Shown in pieces: positions 37,404-45,783 of a DNA stretch of 64,000 nucleotides. Position 1 is the stretch's first letter. Each line of letters starts with the position of its first letter. The stretch comes from Jonesia denitrificans DSM 20603 (GTDB lineage Bacteria > Actinomycetota > Actinomycetes > Actinomycetales > Cellulomonadaceae). The position numbers were made by a program, and so were the translations under genes. The notes under the pieces are model-generated. The model searched no databases. It was not told the DNA's origin and saw nothing but the letters and a program-made list of their open reading frames with translations. The stretch lies in contig NC_013174.1 in assembly GCF_000024065.1 (NCBI RefSeq), positions 2,170,001 through 2,234,000 of the forward strand. Reading direction: 5' to 3'.

Positions 37404-38310
37404 TGCGGTCTCCGTTGGTGTCGTTCTTGGCGATCATAGGGATAAGGTCTCTGACCCGTTCGGGTTGTGAGGACAAAATGACGATGTCAACTCGACGGTT
37501 GATTTTGAGTCCACGTTTTGTGTCGTTGTCTGCCAGTGGCCGGGTATCTCCAAAACCCACGGCGGCGATCCGCGTGCCGGAGATTTTGCCTTTTTCCACG
37601 TATCGGCGCAGCACTTGGGTCGCGCGGTCGGAGGACAGTTCCCAGTTGGATTTGTAGTTCACTGACTGTAGTGAGTTCGCGTGCCCTTCGATGGAGAGCT
37701 CGTTGTCAAGTTCTCGCAGGATCCGCGCAGTGGTGTCCACGACTCGTTCAGTGGTTTTGGTGAGACGTGCGGTGTCGGCTTGGAAGAACAGTTCATCGGA
37801 AACGAGGCCCACAATGAGACCGCGTTCGTTGATGCGGTACTCCACCGATCCCTCTAACCCACGCTTCCTCAGGGCAGCGTCGATCCGGTCAGCCAGTGAT
37901 TGCAGGTTCTCGTACTCAGCTTGAGCTGCTGCCATGTCCTTGGGGTCGATGGCTTCTTCTTCTGCGTCTCCTGCTTGTCCTGAGTCCTCGTCAGACCCGG
38001 AGTTGTCGTTGCGCAGGGCTGCGGCGAGGAATTCATCTGGTGGTTCCACGCTGGTGGGGGTGATCGCTGTGTTGGCGTCGATGATGGAGGACCCGTCAGA
38101 GAGAATGGAGCTTCCTGAACCGCCAAAGGACACTGACAATGATGCTGCGAGTTGCTCAAATTTCGCTTGGTCCACCTGTGACATTGCGTAGAGCACAATA
38201 AAGAGACCCACGAGCACTGTGAGCATGTCAGCGTAGGACACAAGCCACCGTTCGTGATTGGCGTGTTCTTCTTCGTGGCCCTTTTTCCGGGCTGAGCGTG
38301 GCTTACTCAT
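37393..38310 (-). CDS. motB: Flagellar stator protein MotB
   Basis: 305 residues. The N-terminal helix carries the proton-carrying Asp in WLVSYADMLTVLVGLFIVLY; a plug and acidic linker follow, then the OmpA-like peptidoglycan-binding domain (LSIEGHANSLQ, SSDRATQVLRRYVEKG, DNDTKRGLKINRRVDIVI). It anchors the stator to the wall. It overlaps motA by 4 bases. Confidence 0.95.
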   Translation of the reverse strand: MSKPRSARKKGHEEEHANHERWLVSYADMLTVLVGLFIVLYAMSQVDQAKFEQLAASLSVSFGGSGSSILSDGSSIIDANTAITPTSVEPPDEFLAAALRNDNSGSDEDSGQAGDAEEEAIDPKDMAAAQAEYENLQSLADRIDAALRKRGLEGSVEYRINERGLIVGLVSDELFFQADTARLTKTTERVVDTTARILRELDNELSIEGHANSLQSVNYKSNWELSSDRATQVLRRYVEKGKISGTRIAAVGFGDTRPLADNDTKRGLKINRRVDIVILSSQPERVRDLIPMIAKNDTNGDRNAD

Positions 38311-39092
38311 GCCGCTTCCTTCGCCACTTTGGGTGCTGGTGGTGCGCTCGTTGAGGGAATCAGTGAGCGCAGGCGTTCACCCACAAGACGCGGGTTGGAC
38401 CCTGCTTGAACGGCGAGAAGACCTTCGAGGATGATTTCCATTTCGTCACACTCAAGGTTAGAGATCCGCTTCAGGCGGCTCCCGATCGGCAACCACATGA
38501 CGTTCGCGGTGAAGATTCCCCAGAATGTTGCCAGGAACGCTGCGGCGATCATGTGCCCCAGTTCGGAGGGGTCCGCGAGGTTTTCTAGCACGTGGACCAG
38601 GGAGACAACCGTTCCGACGATACCGATAGTTGGCGCGTAACCGCCCATGTCGTCGTAGAACTTGTATCCCACTTTGTCTTCGGCGCGTTTTGCGGCGATT
38701 TTGTCTTCGAGGATGTCTCGCAAGTCTTCTGGGTCTGTTCCGTCAATAGCGGATCTCAGACCATCACGCAGGAAGTCGTTCTCAATGTCTTTTGCCGCGT
38801 CTTCGAGCGCCAGGAGACCTTCACGCCTGGCTTGTTCTGCCAGTGACACGATGGTGTCCACTGAGGCGGCGGCGTTCGAGGGTTTGCGAGTGAAGGCCGC
38901 GGGAAGCTGTTTTAGTGCGTAGATCGTGTCACGCAAGGTCCCCCCTGCCATGGCCACACCAAAGGTTGCGAGGAACACAAGAACCATCGGTGCGGGGAGG
39001 AACACAGACATCGGGGAGGCGCCCTCAAGGAGGATCGCCATGATGATGGCACCAAAACCAATGGCAAGTCCGATGAGTGATGCGGGGTCCAT
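38307..39092 (-). CDS. motA: Flagellar stator protein MotA
   Basis: 261 residues with four membrane segments (starting SLIGLAIGFGAIIMAILLEG), a cytoplasmic loop with the conserved charged residues that push on FliG, and GYAPTIGIVGTVVSLVHVLE near residue 150. The ATG overlaps the flbD stop (TAATG), so the two are translationally coupled. Confidence 0.95.
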   Translation of the reverse strand: MDPASLIGLAIGFGAIIMAILLEGASPMSVFLPAPMVLVFLATFGVAMAGGTLRDTIYALKQLPAAFTRKPSNAAASVDTIVSLAEQARREGLLALEDAAKDIENDFLRDGLRSAIDGTDPEDLRDILEDKIAAKRAEDKVGYKFYDDMGGYAPTIGIVGTVVSLVHVLENLADPSELGHMIAAAFLATFWGIFTANVMWLPIGSRLKRISNLECDEMEIILEGLLAVQAGSNPRLVGERLRSLIPSTSAPPAPKVAKEAA

Positions 39093-39355
39093 TATTTCTC
39101 CTCCTCGGCGATGGGAGTGACGAGGGTGAGGTCAGGAAGGCTGCTGGTGCCGTCGTTCGCCATTTGTTGGGCGCGGGCAATGACGGTGGCGCGCTGTGCG
39201 TTAATCAGGTCGATCACCTCAGTCATGCTTTCTTTGACGAGGTATTTTGTTCCGTCGACCAGTGTCAGGATCGTGTCAGGTACGGAGTCAATCCGTTGCA
39301 CGAGGTCGGGGTTGAGCGCAAAACGCTCCCCGTTCAGTCTGGTTACGATGACCAC
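39092..39355 (-). CDS. flbD: FlbD family protein
   Basis: 87 residues from GTG 39355. The protein opens MVIVTRLNGERFALNPDLVQ, matching the family start, with LVDGTKYLVKESMTEVIDLI following. A frame from ATG 39409 is 18 codons longer, but that ATG lies in the loop of a terminator-like hairpin, so the shorter form is preferred. FlbD is a small protein almost always found between flgE and motA; its role is unsettled. It is coupled to motA. Confidence 0.82.
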   Translation of the reverse strand: MVIVTRLNGERFALNPDLVQRIDSVPDTILTLVDGTKYLVKESMTEVIDLINAQRATVIARAQQMANDGTSSLPDLTLVTPIAEEEK

Positions 39356-39375
39356 AGTGTGTCCGTCCTTGGTGA

Positions 39376-39429
39376 AAAAGAGTCCGTCCGTGTCCTCCGC
39401 CGAACTCATCGGCGGGGCACGGACGGACT
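39376..39429 (-). terminator. Terminator-like hairpin between flgE and flbD
   Basis: On the minus strand AGTCCGTCCGTG pairs with CACGGACGGACT around an inner GCCG/CGGC stem, followed at once by CTTTTT. It starts 28 bases after the flgE stop. It would split the rod-hook genes from flbD-motA-motB-fliL and the rest, or act as an attenuator in the middle of the operon. Confidence 0.75.
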
Positions 39430-39456
39430 TGAGGGTTTCGGCGGCGTGGAGTGGTG

Positions 39457-40650
39457 TTAGCGCTTGAGGTTGACGAGCTCTTGGAGGACCTCGTCGGAGG
39501 TTGTGATGACACGGGAGTTCGCTTGGAATCCGCGCTGCGCAATGATGAGGTTGGTGAACTCTTGGGAGAGGTCCACGTTGGACATTTCCAGTGCTCCGCC
39601 GACGAGGCCACCACGGCCACCCATGCCGGGTTCGCCGACTTGTGCGTCTCCTGAGTTCACGGAGGTTCCGTAGAGGTTTCCGCCTTGTTTTTCCAACCCA
39701 GCAGGGTTAGCAAAGGTGGCGAGAGAAATCTTGCCCACTGCTTGTTTGAGCCCGTTAGAGAAGGCGCCAAGTACGGTACCGTCCGCGGTGATTTGGAAGG
39801 ATTGAAGGCTTCCCGCTTGTTGCCCGTCGCGGCTTGAGGCTTGAACGGTGGTGAGGTTGGCGTACCCGGTGATGGTGGCAAGGTCTACGGTGATCCCGCC
39901 CACGGTCACCGCGGTCCCTGCGGTGGTTTGCCCATTGGCGTCAAACTCGAGAGTGGAGGTGCCGGTTGAACCGTTTTCGTCCGTAGCGGTTACTGTCCAT
40001 TGCATGGCTCCTGGGCCAGGTGCGGTCACTTTGGCGAAGCTGAGAGTGACAGTTCGCGCATTGCCCAGGGAGTCGTAGACAACGACATCCCTGTCAAGGT
40101 TCGTTCCGGTGGCCGCATCGGAGGGGAGGTTCCCGTCAAAGGAAATCGCCGTGGTTTCCTCTGACCCCAGCAAGGCAGTCATGGGCAAGCGCAGTGGGCC
40201 AATTTGCCCATTGACGTCGATGGCGCCGTTCGTAGCTGGCCACCCCATGACGTAGGCGCCTTCAGGGGTGACAAAGTTTCCGTTGGAGTCGAAATCGAAT
40301 GCACCTGCACGGGTGTAGAACTGTTGACCGTCTTTTTGAACAACGAAGAAGCCATCACCGGAGATCATCATGTCGGTGGAGCGACCTGTTGTTTGTGCAG
40401 CACCCTGGGTGAAGTTCGTGGTGATGCCAGAGACTTGGACACCCAACCCGACCTGGGCGGGGTTGGTCCCACCGACGCCACCTTGAGCGGCCCCTGCGTT
40501 TTGCACCATCTGGGAGAGCGTGTCTTTGAACTGGGTTTGTGATGCTTTGTAACCGGTGGTGTTCACGTTCGCGATGTTGTTACCGGTGACATCGAGCATG
40601 GTTTGGTGGGATCGCATACCTGAGATCCCGGAGAAGAGTGAACGGAGCAT
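39457..40650 (-). CDS. flgE: Flagellar hook protein FlgE
   Basis: 397 residues. Starts MLRSLFSGISGMRSHQTMLD with VTGNNIANVNTTGYKASQTQ and ends with the matching terminal helix (VDLSQEFTNLIIAQRGFQAN, SRVITTSDEVLQELVNLKR), which pair in the D0 core. The middle holds the hook domains. It is the only hook/distal-rod type protein in the window. AAGGA precedes the ATG. Confidence 0.93.
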   Translation of the reverse strand: MLRSLFSGISGMRSHQTMLDVTGNNIANVNTTGYKASQTQFKDTLSQMVQNAGAAQGGVGGTNPAQVGLGVQVSGITTNFTQGAAQTTGRSTDMMISGDGFFVVQKDGQQFYTRAGAFDFDSNGNFVTPEGAYVMGWPATNGAIDVNGQIGPLRLPMTALLGSEETTAISFDGNLPSDAATGTNLDRDVVVYDSLGNARTVTLSFAKVTAPGPGAMQWTVTATDENGSTGTSTLEFDANGQTTAGTAVTVGGITVDLATITGYANLTTVQASSRDGQQAGSLQSFQITADGTVLGAFSNGLKQAVGKISLATFANPAGLEKQGGNLYGTSVNSGDAQVGEPGMGGRGGLVGGALEMSNVDLSQEFTNLIIAQRGFQANSRVITTSDEVLQELVNLKR

Positions 40651-40676
40651 GAGATGTCCTTTCTTGCGGGTCCTGG

Positions 40677-41162
40677 TCAGGCCTGCGTGGTCTGGTTGGG
40701 GGTGGATGGGTCTGGGGTGGTACCTGGGGTGACCGCTGTGATGCCGGCAATAGAGTTGAGCGGCACGTGTTCGTCACCGATGATGACGGTGGGCACTTCA
40801 CCGTCGTAGCGGATGGAATCGACCCGCCCCGTGGTGGTGTCTCCGTGGGAGTTGGTGAAGGTGACGTCCTGCCCGATTAACGCTGCCGATGCGACGCGCA
40901 TCTGCAAAGCGAAGCTTTCTTGGTTGACCTTAGTCAGCGCGGTGAGCTGTTCCATGGAGGCGAGTTGCGTGGTTTGCGCCATCATCTCGGTGGTGTCCAT
41001 GGGGCTGGACGGGTCTTGGTATTTCAGTTGCGTGACCAGCAGGTTGAGGAACATTTCCCCATCCATTTCCTGTTTGGGGGTGCGGGTCACTGCCGGGGTT
41101 GTGTGCACTCCGGCTTGCGGAGTGGTGGGCATGATCGGGACTTGTGAGGTGTCGATCGTCAT
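40677..41162 (-). CDS. flgD: Hook capping protein FlgD
   Basis: 161 residues, short for the family. The conserved N-terminal part is complete (EMFLNLLVTQLKYQDPSSPM, DTTEMMAQTTQLASMEQL); the C-terminal domain is reduced to a small beta segment. FlgD caps the growing hook so that FlgE subunits fold in place. GGAC precedes the start; it lies between fliK and flgE. Confidence 0.9.
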   Translation of the reverse strand: MTIDTSQVPIMPTTPQAGVHTTPAVTRTPKQEMDGEMFLNLLVTQLKYQDPSSPMDTTEMMAQTTQLASMEQLTALTKVNQESFALQMRVASAALIGQDVTFTNSHGDTTTGRVDSIRYDGEVPTVIIGDEHVPLNSIAGITAVTPGTTPDPSTPNQTTQA

Positions 41163-41170
41163 GGGTGTCC

Positions 41171-42550
41171 TTACGCGATGACGTCCACGCCGGTTGTGGC
41201 AGTGGTGTCAGGTGTGGGGGCGGGCAGGGGGTCGGGTGTGGCCACGCCAGGTCCGCGTGGTGTGGTGGTGCCACGCCAGGGTCCTGTGGGTGTGTGGCCG
41301 GTGTCGCTGTGACCGCTCTGACGTCCATGTCCGAGGTTGAGGTCGGTGCTGAGACCAGCGCCTTGAAGGTCCCTCTTCAAGTCGTTCATCAGTGGCCGGA
41401 TCGCATCTCGCGCTGTGTCGTTGACGCAGGTGATTTCAATCCGGACGGTGTCCCCGCTGACAATGGCCCGGATGGAGACTGGGCCAAGGTTCTCGGGGGT
41501 GACGCGCACAGAGAAGCTGTGTTCTCCTGGTGCGGCTTGTTTCAGGTGGATCAGTGGGCCGCGGAGCTGGTCCACAAGTTGTTGGCCAACGTCACTGGTG
41601 GGTGCTGCGGCGGGTAGTGATGGAGCGGGAGCTGTGGGGGTGGTGACCTGGGGTGTTGCGGGAAGCGCGGTGGGTGTGGCGTCGTTCCGGGGGGTTGTTG
41701 TGGTCACTGCGTCAGTTCCGGGTATCCCAACTGTGTTCGCACCAGCTGTTTGTCCGTCTCGAACGATGCGCAAGGATTGTGGTGGTGATGCGAGCGCTTC
41801 TGCCGGGTTGGGGGCTTGTGTCCCGTGGCCGCTTTGTGGCGCGCCGGCTTTTGTGGTGGTGACCTCGGGGCGGCCCTCACCAGTTGGGGTGCCCGCTGGG
41901 GCATTGGGTGTCGCGGGAGCCGCGGTGACCGCAGTCGCTGTGATGGCCTGTGCAGTCTGGTCAGGGTTGGCCGATGCGCTAGGGGCAGCCGTGGGCGAGG
42001 CCGCTGTGGTGACTGCTTGCGCTGTGAGGGTGGTGACAGGCTGTGTTTCTTTGCCGCCCACACCTGGTGCGTGTGCATTCTCGTTTGGGGCGCCGGACGT
42101 CCCTGGCATGGGAGCATGTTCGGCGGTGTCGATTGTGCCGGGGACCATGCTGCTCTCTGCCCACTGGTCACCAGGAGCACCAGTGGGTTTCTCACCCTCA
42201 ATGGTGTCAGAGGCCTCCGGGGTAGGGTCCACTGGTATCGGAGGGGTCACATCGGCAGGTCGTTGCATCCCGTCAACTTCTTGGGGGATGTCAGTTGCGT
42301 CTCCTGGGACCTGGTCGACTGGTTGCCCGTGGTCACGGGCTGGTGTGGTGGTGCTTGTGTCGCCTGCCTGCTCAGCGCGATTGGTCCCACTGGGACGCGC
42401 CTCGTCAGATGGACGAGCGGGACGGTTTGCCTCGGTTGCAGCAGACAACGCTTCATCAAATCCACCCGTTGAACCACTTGCCTGGCCGCCTCCCGACCCG
42501 GGGGCACGCTGTGGTGCAGGTGGCGCTGACGCCAGCACAGTCACACTCAT
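41171..42550 (-). CDS. fliK: Hook-length control protein FliK
   Basis: 459 residues. The first 330 are low-complexity Thr/Pro/Ala, the flexible ruler. The C-terminal domain has the FliK signature GEHSFSVRVTPENLGPVSIR, then IVSGDTVRIEITCVNDTARD and LMNDLKRDLQGAGLSTDLNL, which contacts FlhB to switch export. It overlaps the NlpC/P60 gene by 4 bases. Confidence 0.88.
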   Translation of the reverse strand: MSVTVLASAPPAPQRAPGSGGGQASGSTGGFDEALSAATEANRPARPSDEARPSGTNRAEQAGDTSTTTPARDHGQPVDQVPGDATDIPQEVDGMQRPADVTPPIPVDPTPEASDTIEGEKPTGAPGDQWAESSMVPGTIDTAEHAPMPGTSGAPNENAHAPGVGGKETQPVTTLTAQAVTTAASPTAAPSASANPDQTAQAITATAVTAAPATPNAPAGTPTGEGRPEVTTTKAGAPQSGHGTQAPNPAEALASPPQSLRIVRDGQTAGANTVGIPGTDAVTTTTPRNDATPTALPATPQVTTPTAPAPSLPAAAPTSDVGQQLVDQLRGPLIHLKQAAPGEHSFSVRVTPENLGPVSIRAIVSGDTVRIEITCVNDTARDAIRPLMNDLKRDLQGAGLSTDLNLGHGRQSGHSDTGHTPTGPWRGTTTPRGPGVATPDPLPAPTPDTTATTGVDVIA

Positions 42551-43275
42551 CGAGTTACTCCCAGTCGGTCAAGGGCAGCGCGCTGCACTGCCTGTGTGGC
42601 TCTCTCATCGGCAGTCACAGGTGACTGTTGAGTATTCATGGGGGTCGCATCAGGAATCACCCGGCGAATCGCGGTCGGAGTCTCATAGATCGCCCGTTCC
42701 GTGACGGCTCGCCCACGGTATGGGGCGTCAATCATGCGACCCTCACTGACGTAAATCCCGATGTGTGTGCCGCCATCAAAAACGAGAAGGTCGCCAGGTT
42801 GCGCGTCCGCCAGCGAACTCACCGCACGTCCTTGACCCATTTGCTGTCGGGCAACACGAGGCATATCAATTCCATACTCAGACAACACGTTCTTGACCAA
42901 GCCAGAACAATCCACACCGGCTTTCGTGTTGCCGCCCCATTGGTAGGGGGTCCCAATCCAGGTTCGTGCCTCATTAACGATGCGCTGCCCCAGATCCCGG
43001 TCCGTGTGCGTTCCAGCCGGCGTCAAAGACTGTGCTGCCGCCGTCGACGCGGCAGGGGCGATGGATGAGGTAGCCACGGCTGCGGAGAGAAGCGATCCAA
43101 AGTCTTGGGTCGGGTTCGTCACCGTGGTGCGCGTGGTGTCCGCCGACACCATCGCTGTTGCCATGGTGTTGCCACCCATGACCCCGCCCACAGCACCCGG
43201 TGCCACCGACGCAGCGGTTGCCCCCATCGCGGAGCGGATCTCTGTGATCCGTGACATGACCGCATCAATCGCCAT
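42547..43275 (-). CDS. NlpC/P60 peptidoglycan hydrolase inside the flagellar operon
   Basis: 242 residues. A Ser/Thr/Ala-rich first half without a signal peptide precedes an NlpC/P60 domain: EARTWIGTPYQWGGNTKAG, catalytic Cys in VDCSGLVKNVLSEYG, PRVARQQMGQ, PGDLLVFD and catalytic His in GGTHIGIYVSEGRMIDAPY. With no signal peptide and a place between fliJ and fliK, it is probably exported through the flagellar apparatus to open the wall for the rod. That is the job done by FlgJ or SltF in other bacteria, neither of which is found here. GGAGGTG precedes the ATG. Confidence 0.85.
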   Translation of the reverse strand: MAIDAVMSRITEIRSAMGATAASVAPGAVGGVMGGNTMATAMVSADTTRTTVTNPTQDFGSLLSAAVATSSIAPAASTAAAQSLTPAGTHTDRDLGQRIVNEARTWIGTPYQWGGNTKAGVDCSGLVKNVLSEYGIDMPRVARQQMGQGRAVSSLADAQPGDLLVFDGGTHIGIYVSEGRMIDAPYRGRAVTERAIYETPTAIRRVIPDATPMNTQQSPVTADERATQAVQRAALDRLGVTR

Positions 43276-43720
43276 CAGGCACCTCCGGTGACCGGGTTAA
43301 GTTCCGCCGCATGTGTGCTTGTGCACCCAACTCGTCAAGAACGTTCTGCTCTGCTTTCGCTTCCTCGACCGCTTCCCGTTCTTCATGCCGGTCCCGCAGC
43401 TTCTCCACCCCCGCGACCTGCTGTTTTGCAACAGCCCAGTGCGCGTGGGTGACATCTGCTTCGTGCTCAGCAAGCTCACGGGCCGCCTTCGACTCGGCGA
43501 GCAGCCCCTGCAGTGAGGCACGCGAGGCCAACGCCGAACGCCATTGTGTTTCCGTCAATAACTGATCAAATTCATGGTCACCGAGGCTCTGCGTGGCCCG
43601 CACTTCGCGCGCACGCTCCCGCGCAGCACGCTCCCGCGCCCGCGCTAACTCCTGAGCCGCTTTCTGCTCAGCTGTCTCCCGCATCCGCAAGAGAGGCATA
43701 AGAGGAAAACGTTTGGCCAT
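43265..43720 (-). CDS. fliJ: FliJ, export ATPase stalk protein
   Basis: 151 residues from ATG 43720 (MAKRFPLMPLLRMRETAEQK), supported by GGAGGTG 5 bases upstream. Nearly all of it is charged coiled coil, as in FliJ, which sits in the FliI hexamer and contacts FlhA. It overlaps the NlpC/P60 gene and follows fliI by 24 bases. Confidence 0.82.
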   Translation of the reverse strand: MAKRFPLMPLLRMRETAEQKAAQELARARERAARERAREVRATQSLGDHEFDQLLTETQWRSALASRASLQGLLAESKAARELAEHEADVTHAHWAVAKQQVAGVEKLRDRHEEREAVEEAKAEQNVLDELGAQAHMRRNLTRSPEVPDGD

Positions 43721-43744
43721 GTCACACCTCCGATCTGGCATGCG

Positions 43745-45085
43745 TCACGCCGACGAAGAACCCACGTGCGCTTCCAACGCACTGGCCAAGTCAGCTAACC
43801 GATTCCACGATTCGGCAAGGGGGGCTGGTTCCCCCATGCGTTGACACAGGAACGAGGTGATGTCCTGTGCTTGTGCGAGCGCCGCATCAACAGTCGGATT
43901 CGACCCTGCCGCGTACGCCCCAATATCAATCAAGTCCTGCACGCCGGCCTTCGCCGCCATAAACCGACGCAACGTGTCGGCATGCGCCTGGTTGGCCGGG
44001 TCATTCACTTTCGATGCGACACGGGAAATTGACGCCAACGCATCAATAGCCGGGTAGTGGCCCCGCACCGCAAGCTTGCGATCCAACACAACGTGCCCGT
44101 CAAGGATCGACCGAGCCGCATCAGCAATCGGCTCATTGTGGTCATCACCATCAACAAGAACGGTATACAGTCCCGTGACTGTGCCCTGCTCAGCAGAACC
44201 AGCACGCTCCAACAGGTTCGCGAGCACCGAAAACGTTGACGGCGGATACCCTCGAGTCGCTGGTGGCTCCCCCACCGACAACCCAATCTCACGCTGCGCC
44301 ATCGCCACCCGCGTCAACGAATCCATCATGAGGACAACATCGTTGCCCATCTGCGCCAACCACTGCGCAATACGGGTCGCAGTAAACGCTGCACGCTGCC
44401 GCATCAACGCCGGTTGATCCGACGTCGCAATCACGACAATCGACCGGGCAAGACCCTCCGGGCCCAGATCATCTTCCAAAAATTCACGGACTTCACGACC
44501 ACGCTCACCAATGAGAGCGATCACCGACACTTGGGCGTCTGTCCCGCGAGCAATCATCGACAACAGCGTCGACTTTCCCACCCCGGACCCCGCAAACAAT
44601 CCCATCCGTTGCCCGCGCCCCACCGACGTGAGAGTATCCATGACTCGCACACCCAACGCCAACGGCTCACTGACCCGCTGCCGGGCGAGCGGGTGCGGGG
44701 CAGCGGCATCCACATCAACAAAATCCACGTGGGTCAACGGACCAAGACCGTCAATAGGCTCACCCAGCGGGTCAATCACCCTGCCCAACAAGCCACTCCC
44801 CACTGGCACACGGATACCACCCCCCGTGTGTCGCACCTGCGCACCTGCACGCAATGCCGGGATCGCGGTCAACGGCATACAGGTGGCAAACCCATCATGA
44901 ACAGCAACAACTTCAGCGCGAGCAGGCGTCCCCGACTCACCCACCGCAACAACGTCACCGACAGCGCAATCAAGCCCACGCACATCGAGAGACAAACCCA
45001 CCGCACGACTCACCACACCCACCCGCTCCGGACGAGCAGCCAAGCGTGCCTTGTCCCACACTGGGGCAAACGCCAACGACGTCAT
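43745..45085 (-). CDS. fliI: Flagellum-specific ATPase FliI
   Basis: 446 residues, F1-beta-like. Walker A is GLFAGSGVGKSTLLSMIA (about residue 165), Walker B VVLMMDSLTRVAMAQREIGL, and the T3-ATPase signature PATRGYPPSTFSVLANLLER. It unfolds and delivers export substrates to FlhA. It overlaps fliH by 4 bases. Confidence 0.95.
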   Translation of the reverse strand: MTSLAFAPVWDKARLAARPERVGVVSRAVGLSLDVRGLDCAVGDVVAVGESGTPARAEVVAVHDGFATCMPLTAIPALRAGAQVRHTGGGIRVPVGSGLLGRVIDPLGEPIDGLGPLTHVDFVDVDAAAPHPLARQRVSEPLALGVRVMDTLTSVGRGQRMGLFAGSGVGKSTLLSMIARGTDAQVSVIALIGERGREVREFLEDDLGPEGLARSIVVIATSDQPALMRQRAAFTATRIAQWLAQMGNDVVLMMDSLTRVAMAQREIGLSVGEPPATRGYPPSTFSVLANLLERAGSAEQGTVTGLYTVLVDGDDHNEPIADAARSILDGHVVLDRKLAVRGHYPAIDALASISRVASKVNDPANQAHADTLRRFMAAKAGVQDLIDIGAYAAGSNPTVDAALAQAQDITSFLCQRMGEPAPLAESWNRLADLASALEAHVGSSSA

Positions 45086-45783
45086 CGTGCCCCCTCCCCC
45101 AGATGTGCATCCCCCACGGGGACGCCCGCATGAGCCAACTCGTCCCGAGCACGTTGCGCGGCAGCAGCCAGACGCGCATCAAGGAAACCATGCGGCAACA
45201 CCGCGACCGCGTCACCGGACGCCAACCCATGATCAGCTTCCAAATGAAGACGTGACGCATCACGGCCAAGAACAGAGACCACCCGGTCCCAATGCGCCTG
45301 CAACGCAGCCACATCAACCGGGTGCATCCGCACCGTTAACTCCGGTGCCTCAATAGGCTCAGCAAGAACTCGCTCCAACGCCCACAAAGCTCCCTGGCGC
45401 ACCGGAACATCCGCAGACGGGGAAGCAATTTCCGTACCCACAATCGCACTGGCTAAATCAAACGCCAACGCATACAACGTTGTTTGAGCGTCCGCGATCA
45501 CCGGAACTACCCGGTCATCAGCCGCCCGCATTGCTGCGTGCAGCGCAGAAATCACACCCTCAAGGCGCGCGTCACGCTGAGCACGGTCCGCATCAGCTTG
45601 AGCGAGCAACGTCTCGCGCAACTGCTTGCCTTCACCAGCAGCCACTCGTGCACCCGCCGCATACCCAGCCGCGTACCCACGAGCCTCCGCATCCTGGCGT
45701 GCCTGACGGACTGACTCGTCGTTGATCGCAACAAGTCGTGTCTGCGTAAACGTCGCAGGACGGATCTCAGGAGACGTACTCAT
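45082..45783 (-). CDS. fliH: FliH, regulator of the export ATPase
   Basis: 233 residues from ATG 45783, which overlaps the end of fliG and has GAGGGTGAAG just before it; the longer frame is antisense-like and rejected. The coiled-coil region with small-residue spacing (AEARGYAAGYAAGARVAAGE) and the E/V-ATPase-like C-terminal half (ALAFDLASAIVGTEIA) fit FliH. It tethers FliI to the C-ring. Confidence 0.85.
   Translation of the reverse strand: MSTSPEIRPATFTQTRLVAINDESVRQARQDAEARGYAAGYAAGARVAAGEGKQLRETLLAQADADRAQRDARLEGVISALHAAMRAADDRVVPVIADAQTTLYALAFDLASAIVGTEIASPSADVPVRQGALWALERVLAEPIEAPELTVRMHPVDVAALQAHWDRVVSVLGRDASRLHLEADHGLASGDAVAVLPHGFLDARLAAAAQRARDELAHAGVPVGDAHLGEGAR

Noticed and set aside
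39356-39409. FlbD start at ATG 39409
   Set aside because: The ATG lies in the loop of a terminator-like hairpin and the extra 18 residues are absent from the family pattern.
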